The notes under the pieces are model-generated. The model did no database searches. It had not been told where the DNA came from and worked only from the letters and a program-made list of their open reading frames with translations. The position numbers and the translations under genes were made by a program. Below are positions 1-5,762 of a stretch of 8,639 nucleotides of DNA, one piece after another. The first letter of the stretch is position 1. The number at the start of each line of letters is the position of its first letter. Source of the stretch: JAAGZL01 sp964628835 (GTDB lineage: Bacteria > Pseudomonadota > Gammaproteobacteria > Chromatiales > Chromatiaceae). Location: positions 1 to 8,639 of the forward strand of contig CAZVME010000103.1 of the NCBI GenBank assembly GCA_964628835.1, given 5' to 3'.

Positions 1-617
1 ACCTCCTCCACCTTTTTCCGTGACAGGCAGTAGTTGGTCCAGAAGCGTCCGAAGCCTGACTTGTTGTTCAGGATCTGCAACTCGGCCTCTGTCATATGCT
101 CCCGGCAGTAGCGGTTCTTCTGCTTCAGCAGATGCCGGATATCCTCCCCCACGCTCCAGTTGAAGATCCGACCGCGTCTGCTAGAGTGATGCGCCAGCTG
201 AAAATCGATGATTCCGGCCACATCGTCCTGGACCACCAGCCAGTTCTCCGGCTTCTCCAGGTCGTTATGCACCACACCTGCGGCATGCATCCGGTCCAGG
301 ATCTCGCGGGCATTGTCGTAGAAGGCAGGGTTGCTCACCTTGCCCTCCTTCAAAGGCACCCCCTCGATATAGCTACGGATACAGATATTCCGGTCAAAAT
401 GAATCAGGCGCGGCAGGCGCTCATCCGCCACCGCATCCAGCGCCTGCATCACCCTGGCCTCACGCCGGGCCAGATAGCGCGCCAACGGCCGCAACCAGGG
501 AGAGGCATCGGTAAAATCACGGCAGATTACCTTTTCACCATCCAGCTCCCGCAGCTCAATCTTGCCGAAGGCATCCTCCTTCAACGTGGCAATAACCTTA
601 AGCTCTGATTGATTCAT
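1..617 (-). CDS. RIO/WaaP-like small protein kinase, C-terminus beyond the window edge
   Basis: This is an open minus-strand frame of about 205 codons with no stop before the left edge. It starts at ATG 617; an in-frame TAA lies 10 codons upstream. Kinase hallmarks are clear. The catalytic loop VVHNDLEKPENWL has H117, D119, K122 and N125, matching HxDxxKxxN. The metal-binding stretch IIDFQ has D138 in place of the usual DFG. A likely alpha-C glutamate lies in RREARVMQAL (E53), and a glycine-containing strand FGKI at 17-20 could be a reduced nucleotide loop. The usual strand-3 lysine is not obvious; VICRDF carries arginine there. Length and motif style resemble the atypical RIO/ABC1/Kdo-WaaP kinase superfamily, so it could phosphorylate a protein or a lipopolysaccharide core sugar; the substrate cannot be told. 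No good Shine-Dalgarno sequence precedes the start. An FNR-type palindrome covers the start codon, suggesting oxygen- or NO-linked control. Kinase fold is well supported; specific function is not. Confidence 0.85.
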   Translation of the reverse strand, partial: MNQSELKVIATLKEDAFGKIELRELDGEKVICRDFTDASPWLRPLARYLARREARVMQALDAVADERLPRLIHFDRNICIRSYIEGVPLKEGKVSNPAFYDNAREILDRMHAAGVVHNDLEKPENWLVVQDDVAGIIDFQLAHHSSRRGRIFNWSVGEDIRHLLKQKNRYCREHMTEAELQILNNKSGFGRFWTNYCLSRKKVEE

Positions 618-622
618 ATCAA
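609..622. promoter_or_regulatory. FNR/ANR/DNR-type binding site
   Basis: The sequence is TTGAT, TCAT, ATCAA, a perfect match to the CRP/FNR-family consensus TTGAT-N4-ATCAA used by FNR, ANR and DNR. Ten fixed bases would be expected by chance about 0.008 times in a window of this size. The minus-strand kinase ATG (617-615) lies inside it, so binding there should block kinase transcription or its early elongation. In the rightward direction, a class II position (centre near -41.5) would place a start near 657, with a weak -10-like TTTATC at 644-649, giving a nirS leader of about 640 bases. Which gene it controls is inference. Confidence 0.7.
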
Positions 623-781
623 GTGGGTCCAGAATTGGTGTGGTTTATCGGAGGCCGGAGCAACAGTAAAAAAACACGACACCTATTGTAAACCGGAACC
701 AGGTCCCAACAACAGAACTCCTTCAGGATAAGAGCCGGATTCATCTTGCATGGGGTCTTAATTTTTATATGCTCCTATATT

Positions 782-795
782 GGTATTTATATACC
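782..795. repeat. Inverted repeat GGTAT-N4-ATACC
   Basis: Perfect 5-base arms GGTAT and ATACC flank TTAT, within a slightly larger TTGGTAT...ATACCACCAA context. This could be an operator for a dimeric regulator in the nirS/kinase intergenic region. No regulator is assigned; it is not an FNR-type site. Confidence 0.4.
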
Positions 796-808
796 ACCAA
801 TAGATAGT

Positions 809-830
809 GTTACTGTCCCTGATCAGTAAC
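809..830. repeat. Perfect 7-base inverted repeat, possible operator
   Basis: The arms GTTACTG (809-815) and CAGTAAC (824-830) are exact complements separated by 8 bases. The dyad can be widened to GATAG/CTATC with a two-base bulge. The 8-base palindrome CTGATCAG overlaps the right arm. The spacing suits a helix-turn-helix dimer, or an RNA hairpin if transcribed. It lies 13 bases from the 782-795 dyad, suggesting a regulatory cluster. No known consensus is matched with confidence. Confidence 0.45.
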
Positions 831-883
831 TATCCATAGCTACCATGTAGAGTTGTAATCTCTGATAAACCAGGCCTTCTACT

Positions 884-939
884 TACTTCTGTTTGCTTAC
901 TTTAATCTAGCTACTTAAATCTGATTACTTCTTTCTACC
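884..939 (+). repeat. Degenerate 14-base tandem repeat beginning TACTT
   Basis: TACTT occurs at 884, 898, 912 and 926, exactly 14 bases apart, with further copies out of phase at 880 and 949. The units are TACTTCTGTTTGCT, TACTTTAATCTAGC, TACTTAAATCTGAT and TACTTCTTTCTACC, roughly TACTTnnnTCTnnn. The region is pyrimidine-rich on the plus strand. It could be a decayed tandem duplication or a repeated protein or RNA contact site in the nirS leader; no function is assigned. Confidence 0.45.
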
Positions 940-1290
940 TCCTTTATTTACTTCTTTTTATCTCCATTGCAAAGCCAGCAGCAGCAGCAAAGAACCCTAT
1001 CCCTGTTACACCCAAATTTATAATAGTTTTAAACCTCGGACAGCTAAACAGATTAAGATTATTTATGCCTTGCTAATTATTAATTCACCTAATAGACTCG
1101 GGTGCATCCAGCGTAGGTGTGTGTGCCAGTTAACGGGTCTGGGACAGCAGTAAAATGCAGTATACATACACCGTGTAACAGCAGCCGTCTGTGCACGAAT
1201 ATCCTGGATTCAAGTCTCTCAGTCGTAATGACCCATTCTTTAGAAGTAGTTCCGCAAAATAATAATTTTAATTATTCCCAACCATGTTTT

Positions 1291-1297
1291 GGAGGAG
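1291..1297 (+). promoter_or_regulatory. Shine-Dalgarno sequence of nirS
   Basis: GGAGGAG lies immediately before the ATG at 1300 and is the only strong ribosome binding site near the 5' end of this frame. It decides the start in favour of 1300 over the in-frame upstream extension to 1117, and is directly followed by a typical signal peptide. Confidence 0.85.
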
Positions 1298-1299
1298 TT

Positions 1300-3273
1300 A
1301 TGAGTAAGATAAAGAAAGCCAGCCTGGCTGTGGTTTTTATGACAGGACTGTTATCAATTTCCCAAGTTTCTGCTGGTGATGCAGCCGCTGGGGGAACCAA
1401 GGCCGTGGCCTGTTTTGGCTGTCATGGTCCCGAGGGTATCAGCTTAAGCCCCAAATACCCCAACCTTGCAGGTCAAAACGAAGAGTATCTGGCCAAACAG
1501 ATCAGGGCCTTTAAAACCGGTGCGCGCAAAGACCCAGTCATGTCACCCATGGCCACCATCCTGAACGACAAGGATATCGATAATGTCGCCGCCTACTTTG
1601 CAAGCCAAAGCGCCAAGGGCGCCGTAACTGCTAAAACGGAAAAAGTCGATTCCAAGATACAGGGGAAATATGAAGGCGCACCATCTGGGATAGACTCCAG
1701 CGCAGTGCAGTCTGAAACCAAGATCAGCGCCATTGCACTCTCTGAAGTGGAGTTTACCAAGGCACAGAAAATCTATTTTCAACGTTGCGCCGGTTGTCAC
1801 GGCGTGTTGCGGAAGGGAGCCACCGGTAAAGCTCTGACCACCGATATTACAACCAAACATGGCACCAAGTATCTTGCCGGTATTATCAATTACGGAACTC
1901 CAGGTGGTATGCCAAACTGGGGCACGTCCGGGGTATTGAATGATGCTGAAATCAATCTTATGGCCAGATACCTGCAGAATGAACCTCCAGTACCACCGGA
2001 ATGGGGCATGAAGGAGATGCTGGGCACCTGGTCCATGAATGTTGCTCCCAAGGATCGCCCTAAGAAAAAGATGAACAACTACAATCTTGAGAACATGGTA
2101 TCGGTAACACTGCGCGATGCTGGCAAGGTTGCGTTGATCGACGGCGATACTAAGGAGATCCTTGAGGTGATCAAGACCGGTTATGCGGTTCACATCTCAC
2201 GCATATCATCTTCCGGTCGTTACCTGTTTGTGATTGGCCGCGATGCGCGGATCAATCTGATCGACCTGTGGATGGAACATCCGGTATCGGTAGCAGAGAT
2301 CAAGGTGGGGCTGGAGGCACGTTCAGTGGAGACCTCCAAATACAAAGGGTACGAAGACAAACTGGCCATCGCCGGCACCTACTGGCCACCCCAGTTTGTA
2401 ATCATGGACGGAGATACCTTGAAACCGAAAAAGATTGTCTCCACCCGTGGCATGACCGTTGGCACCCAGGAGTATCATCCTGAACCACGTGTGGCCGCTA
2501 TTCTTGCCTCCCATGAACATCCAGAGTTCATGGTCAATGTTAAAGAGACGGGTAAGGTAAAGATGGTGGATTACTCAGATCTGGGTAACATCAAGGTCAA
2601 GACCATTGATGCTGCACTCTACCTGCACGATGGCGGCTGGGAGTACAGTCACCGTTACTTTATGTCGGCGGCGAACAAGTCCAACCAGATCGCGGTTATC
2701 GACTCCAAGGAGGGTAAGCTTGCCGCCCTGGTTGATGTGGGTAAGATCCCCCATCCCGGCCGTGGCGCCAACTTTGTCGACCCTAAACATGGTCATGTGT
2801 GGGCCACCAGTCATCTGGGTGACAATACAGTATCACTGATCAATACCGATGTTGGCAGCAAAAACGCCTGGAAAGTAGTGCGTACCTTGCAGGGTCAGGG
2901 CGGTGGTTCCCTGTTTCTGAAGACCCATCCAAAATCCAGCAATCTATGGGTGGATACACCACTGAATCCAGATGCCTCGGTTTCACAATCCATCGCGGTA
3001 TTTGATATCAAAAACCTCGACAAAGGTTTTGAAGTCTTACCCATAGGCGCTTGGGCAAAACTTGGGAAAGGGGCCAAACGTGTGGTTCAACCCGAGTACA
3101 ACCAGGCCGGCGATGAGGTTTGGTTCTCGGTTTGGAGCGGGGCCGAAGAAGAGTCAGCCATTGTGGTGGTGGACGACAAGACCCGCAAGCTGAAAGCGGT
3201 AATCAAAGACAAGCGCCTGATTACTCCAACGGGTAAATTTACTGTGTTCAACACTCAGCATGATGTCTATTAA
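1300..3273 (+). CDS. nirS: Cytochrome cd1 nitrite reductase NirS with extra N-terminal cytochrome c domain
   Basis: This periplasmic enzyme reduces nitrite to nitric oxide in denitrification. The 657-residue product starts with a signal peptide (1-25, cleavage after QVSA). Residues about 26-103 form an added class I cytochrome domain of c553/c4 type, with CFGCH at 38-42, PNLAGQ, and distal methionine candidates M81/M84. After a linker (about 104-147) comes the standard NirS heme c domain, with CAGCH at 163-167 and probable ligand M204 in GGMPNWG. The d1 propeller (about 260-657) keeps the d1 ligand H298 in GYAVHIS and both active-site histidines, H443 (LHDGGW) and H485 (IPHPGRG). Their spacings of 145 and 42 residues equal those of Pseudomonas aeruginosa H182, H327 and H369. 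It ends in the typical NTQHDVY. These residues favour true NirS over NirN or NirF. The fused domain probably acts as a built-in electron donor (inference). No heme d1 synthesis genes are nearby, so they must lie elsewhere. Confidence 0.97.
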   Translation: MSKIKKASLAVVFMTGLLSISQVSAGDAAAGGTKAVACFGCHGPEGISLSPKYPNLAGQNEEYLAKQIRAFKTGARKDPVMSPMATILNDKDIDNVAAYFASQSAKGAVTAKTEKVDSKIQGKYEGAPSGIDSSAVQSETKISAIALSEVEFTKAQKIYFQRCAGCHGVLRKGATGKALTTDITTKHGTKYLAGIINYGTPGGMPNWGTSGVLNDAEINLMARYLQNEPPVPPEWGMKEMLGTWSMNVAPKDRPKKKMNNYNLENMVSVTLRDAGKVALIDGDTKEILEVIKTGYAVHISRISSSGRYLFVIGRDARINLIDLWMEHPVSVAEIKVGLEARSVETSKYKGYEDKLAIAGTYWPPQFVIMDGDTLKPKKIVSTRGMTVGTQEYHPEPRVAAILASHEHPEFMVNVKETGKVKMVDYSDLGNIKVKTIDAALYLHDGGWEYSHRYFMSAANKSNQIAVIDSKEGKLAALVDVGKIPHPGRGANFVDPKHGHVWATSHLGDNTVSLINTDVGSKNAWKVVRTLQGQGGGSLFLKTHPKSSNLWVDTPLNPDASVSQSIAVFDIKNLDKGFEVLPIGAWAKLGKGAKRVVQPEYNQAGDEVWFSVWSGAEEESAIVVVDDKTRKLKAVIKDKRLITPTGKFTVFNTQHDVY

Positions 3274-3300
3274 TTAGGTTATCATCTGGCAAGTAGTATA

Positions 3301-3330
3301 GGGCCTGCACATGTGCAGGCCCTTCTTTTT
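3301..3330 (+). terminator. Intrinsic terminator after nirS
   Basis: An 11-base perfect inverted repeat (GGGCCTGCACA and its complement, 3301-3322), folding as a 9-base GC-rich stem with a CATG loop, is followed by TTCTTTTT. It starts 27 bases after the nirS stop and should end that transcript before it collides with the convergent minus-strand genes. The minus-strand side has a purine run, so it is best read as acting on the plus strand. Confidence 0.9.
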
Positions 3331-3339
3331 GAATACTAT

Positions 3340-3572
3340 TAACCCGCTGCCCCCGGGCGGCCCACCCGGCAGCACCATCATCTCAAATGCCTGCTACATG
3401 ATCGCATCCAACTGGGTGTCGGGAATAAACATGACGCCACGATTGGCCTGTACCGGACGGTCATCCAGACCTGCGGCGACCACCTCTATACCGGCCCGGC
3501 GCAACAGATGATTACCGTTACTGCTTCGAGTTCTTCACGACCTTGCGCGAGCGGGACCAGGACGCGTGCCAT
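3340..3572 (-). pseudogene. Decayed DJ-1/PfpI (ThiJ) family gene, N-terminal half only
   Basis: From ATG 3572, preceded by GGAGGT at 3583-3578, the minus strand encodes MARVLVPLAQGREELEAV then TVII, the typical start of a DJ-1/YajL protein. After about 3507 the reading shifts: expected IID-LLRRAG appears as ATCATC directly joined to TGTTGCGC, consistent with loss of four bases. In the new frame it continues LLRRAGIEVVAAGLDD, RPVQANRGVMFIPDTQ and LDAIM, then a TAG stop (3396-3394), then QAFEMMVLPGGPPGG. Homology fades at about 3340, just before the nirS terminator. Family members run to about 180-190 residues, so the nucleophilic-elbow cysteine and the C-terminal half are gone. The start overlaps the 3' end of the deacetylase gene by 55 bases in a different frame. 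Three independent lesions make a sequencing error an unlikely explanation. The loss probably followed arrival of nirS at this site (inference). Confidence 0.85.
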
Positions 3573-4345
3573 TGATTACCTCCCTTTTGCATCTGCACCA
3601 TCTGCGATAGCGGGATCAGCCTGATACCGCTAGAACTCAATTTTGCCAGCTCCTGCTTCAGCACCTGCATGGTCTCTGGATATGGGTGTCCGATACCAAT
3701 AGCATAGCCACGTTTTTTTGCCAGCTTTAGCAACTTTTTGAACTCTTTCTTTATTGCAGCTTTAGTTCTAACGTTATCCAGGAATACATCCCGTCTCACC
3801 GTGGGCAGCTGTTTTTCTGCTGCGACCTGATTCGCCACACTGCGATCGGTGGTGCGACTGTCCACGAAGAACAGTCCACCATGGCCTTTGACCGCATCCA
3901 TCAGCCAGGACATGGCGCCGGGGTGCCGGGTCAATAGACTGCCCATATGATTGTTCAGGCCAGCTACATGGGGCACTGATCCCAGAGCCTTGCGGGTGGC
4001 TTGTTGTAACTGCTGTTCAGTCATGTGCAGGGTCAATCCACCGGGACCCAGTTGCTTGCCACTCTCTGACTCCATAGGCAGATGCAGCATCACCTCCTTG
4101 CCTACGGCATGGGCCTGATTTGCCAGACTCTGCGCATGGGGAGTGTGCGGCAGAAACGAGAGCGCCACTGGGCCAGGCAGCCTCACCGCCCGTTTACCCC
4201 AGCTTAATTTGTTACCCAGGTCATCAATGATGATGGCGACGGATGGTGTGGCTTTGGTACTATCCGCAGCGGCCATGGCCGGTAACAGCACCGCCACCAG
4301 GCATGGCAGGAGATAGGATAAGAGTTTTATTTTCACTCTCAACAC
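3518..4345 (-). CDS. Divergent polysaccharide deacetylase family protein (YibQ-like)
   Basis: This is a 275-residue exported protein of the divergent polysaccharide deacetylase (DUF610/YibQ) family, which has the NodB-like barrel fold and an incompletely defined envelope function. It starts with a GTG two bases after the ctpA stop, with a purine-rich GAGGG before it, so translation is probably coupled; GTG at codon 4 is an alternative. A signal peptide spans about 1-26 (cleavage near AMAA). Family motifs are IIIDDLGN (38-45, tandem aspartates), LHLPME (86-91), GLNNHMGS (128-135), FFVDSRTT (158-165), RRDVFLDN and IGIGHPYPET. The conserved domain ends at about IPLSQMVQMQ; the last roughly 20 residues are basic, unlike the rest, and are encoded across the ribosome binding site and first codons of the DJ-1 remnant in another frame. 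The tail may therefore be a late extension. In E. coli the homologue follows envC. Confidence in family is high; substrate is unknown. Confidence 0.93.
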   Translation of the reverse strand: MLRVKIKLLSYLLPCLVAVLLPAMAAADSTKATPSVAIIIDDLGNKLSWGKRAVRLPGPVALSFLPHTPHAQSLANQAHAVGKEVMLHLPMESESGKQLGPGGLTLHMTEQQLQQATRKALGSVPHVAGLNNHMGSLLTRHPGAMSWLMDAVKGHGGLFFVDSRTTDRSVANQVAAEKQLPTVRRDVFLDNVRTKAAIKKEFKKLLKLAKKRGYAIGIGHPYPETMQVLKQELAKLSSSGIRLIPLSQMVQMQKGGNQWHASWSRSRKVVKNSKQ

Positions 4346-4347
4346 CG

Positions 4348-5694
4348 TCAGCCCTCGGTCCCCGCGCCCTTGAGCAGGGACAATCCCTTCAACAGATTGA
4401 GCGCCTGAAATAGTTGATAGTCGGTCACCGCCAGTGGCTTGGCCTCGGTTTTTGACTTGGTCTCGGTTTTTGGCTTGGCCTTATCGTCGATCTTGGCTGG
4501 CTTCTTATCGCCATTCCCGTTTGCCAGGTGCCCCGAAAGATCCGCCTCTTTTACATTGTCCTCAGCACCCAGCGCCGAAGATTTAACCTCCAGCAGCGGC
4601 AGTTCAATATCCGGCTTGATCCCTTCGGCCTGGATGGAGCGACCGGACGGGGTAAAGTAGCGCGCGGTGGTGAGTTTGATCGCAGCCTTCTTGGTCACGG
4701 GCATGATGGACTGCACCGAACCTTTGCCGAAGGTGCGGTTACCCATAATCAGGGCCCGCCGGTGGTCCTGGAGCGCACCTGCCACAATCTCTGAGGCGGA
4801 GGCAGAGCCCTCATTCACCAGCACCACCATAGGTGCGCCCTGTAAAATATCATCTGGCTTGGCGACAAAGGAGACCTTGGAGCCGGCGGTCTTACCCTCG
4901 GTGTAGACAATCTTGCCCTTGACCAGGTAGGCATCACTCACATCCACCGCACTGTTGAGAATCCCACCGGGGTTGTTGCGCAGATCGAGCACCAGCCCCT
5001 GCAATTTTGCCTTGGCCTTGAGGTCGGTCACCGCCTTGTGCATATCTTCAGCGGTGCGCGACTGGAAATTGGAGATACGAACATAGCCAAAGCCTGGTTC
5101 CAGCATTCGGCTCTTCACACTGGCGACATTTATGATATCCCGCTTGATGCTTATCTTGAGCGGTTTTTCCTCCTGTTTGCGCAGGATAGTGAGGATGATG
5201 CTGGTACCGGGTTTGCCGCGCATGGTCTTGACCGCCTTTGACAACCCCATGCCCTTCACCGGCTTCTCATCCAAACGGATTATCAGATCGCCTGCCTTGA
5301 CCCCGGCCCGCTGCGCCGGGGTGTCATCTATGGGGGAGATGACCTTAATAAAGCCATTTTCCAGCCCCACTTCGATCCCCAGGCCACCAAATTTACCACT
5401 GGTTCCCGCCTGCAGGTCTTTATAGTCCTCCGCATTTAGATAGGATGAGTGCGGATCAAGACCGGACAGCATGCCCTTGATGGCATACTCCAGCAGCACT
5501 CCATCCTCCACCGGTTCCACATAATCCTTCTTGATACGGCCAAAGATCTCGGCGAAGGTGCGCAACTCGTTGATCGGCACACTCTCAGGTTTTGGCGGCT
5601 GTTTGGACTCAGCCAGCGCCGCTCCACCCAGGACCAGTTGCCCCAGGCACAGCATCAACGCAACCGGGGGAGAAAATCTATGCCTATGCTTCAT
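4348..5694 (-). CDS. ctpA: S41 family C-terminal processing (tail-specific) protease
   Basis: This periplasmic serine protease of the CtpA/Prc type has 448 residues. I start it at ATG 5694, which is followed directly by a signal peptide (1-28, cleavage after AALA); the frame is open to a TTG at 5709, which would add five residues before an otherwise normal signal peptide. GLDPHSSYL (78-86) is typical of the N-terminal region. A PDZ domain covers about 95-178 (FGGLGIEVG onward, with SPIDDTPAQRAGVKAGD). The catalytic domain carries LDLRNNPGG and NEGSASASEI, with nucleophile S299, and TFGKGSVQ with general base K324, spaced 25 residues as in E. coli Prc. The C-terminus (about 380-430) is a charged, low-complexity K/T/E segment made by an 18-base repeat, ending in a helical LFQALNLLKGL stretch. 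In Pseudomonas, CtpA degrades peptidoglycan hydrolases, which fits the neighbouring envC (established for that genus, inferred here). Confidence 0.95.
   Translation of the reverse strand: MKHRHRFSPPVALMLCLGQLVLGGAALAESKQPPKPESVPINELRTFAEIFGRIKKDYVEPVEDGVLLEYAIKGMLSGLDPHSSYLNAEDYKDLQAGTSGKFGGLGIEVGLENGFIKVISPIDDTPAQRAGVKAGDLIIRLDEKPVKGMGLSKAVKTMRGKPGTSIILTILRKQEEKPLKISIKRDIINVASVKSRMLEPGFGYVRISNFQSRTAEDMHKAVTDLKAKAKLQGLVLDLRNNPGGILNSAVDVSDAYLVKGKIVYTEGKTAGSKVSFVAKPDDILQGAPMVVLVNEGSASASEIVAGALQDHRRALIMGNRTFGKGSVQSIMPVTKKAAIKLTTARYFTPSGRSIQAEGIKPDIELPLLEVKSSALGAEDNVKEADLSGHLANGNGDKKPAKIDDKAKPKTETKSKTEAKPLAVTDYQLFQALNLLKGLSLLKGAGTEG
4436..4480 (-). repeat. 18-base tandem repeat within ctpA, 2.5 copies
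   Basis: Plus-strand units begin at 4436 (GGCTTGGCCTCGGTTTTT), 4454 (GACTTGGTCTCGGTTTTT) and 4472 (GGCTTGGCC, partial). On the coding strand they give six-residue steps such as KTETKS and KTEAKP in the hydrophilic tail of the protease. Copy number could vary between strains without breaking the frame. Confidence 0.75.
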
Positions 5695-5762
5695 ATTGTC
5701 CAATTCCAAGTAGATTTTACGCCATTATGACCATTAACTATAAGACATTGTGGCATCTCTTT

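Larger units (their letters stand above)
618..1299. other. Long AT-rich intergenic region upstream of nirS
   Basis: This 682-base stretch separates the divergent kinase and nirS starts. It is visibly richer in A and T than the flanking genes and has no convincing open frame on either strand. It contains two dyads (782-795 and 809-830), a 14-base periodic pyrimidine-rich repeat (884-939), a short CAG run near 977-989 and an A/T-only palindrome at 1261-1276. I recognise no known riboswitch and no second FNR-type box close to nirS. It probably carries the nirS promoter and a leader, but I cannot place a convincing -35/-10 pair. Confidence 0.6.

Noticed and set aside
96..608. Plus-strand open frame of 170 residues
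   Set aside because: It is antisense to the kinase frame, which carries clear catalytic motifs; the plus-strand product has no recognisable features.
619..744. Minus-strand 41-residue frame whose TGA lies one base before the kinase ATG
   Set aside because: It has no ribosome binding site, no family resemblance and odd composition; a leader peptide is possible but unsupported.
977..989. Short CAG repeat
   Set aside because: Only four units, with no context suggesting function.
1261..1276. AATAATT-TT-AATTATT palindrome just before nirS
   Set aside because: It consists of A and T only in AT-rich DNA, where such dyads arise easily by chance.
1117..1299. In-frame upstream extension of nirS by 61 codons
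   Set aside because: It lacks a ribosome binding site, looks non-coding, and would bury the signal peptide that starts at the well-supported ATG 1300.
1543..2193. Antisense open frame within nirS
   Set aside because: It is a frame shadow of a strongly conserved gene.
1300..3273. NirN or NirF instead of NirS
   Set aside because: Both active-site histidines, the d1 ligand spacing, CAGCHGVLRKGATGK and the NTQHDVY end match catalytic NirS.
618..3345. Transposon or integron carrying nirS
   Set aside because: No transposase, integrase, terminal inverted repeats or target duplications are visible at either boundary.
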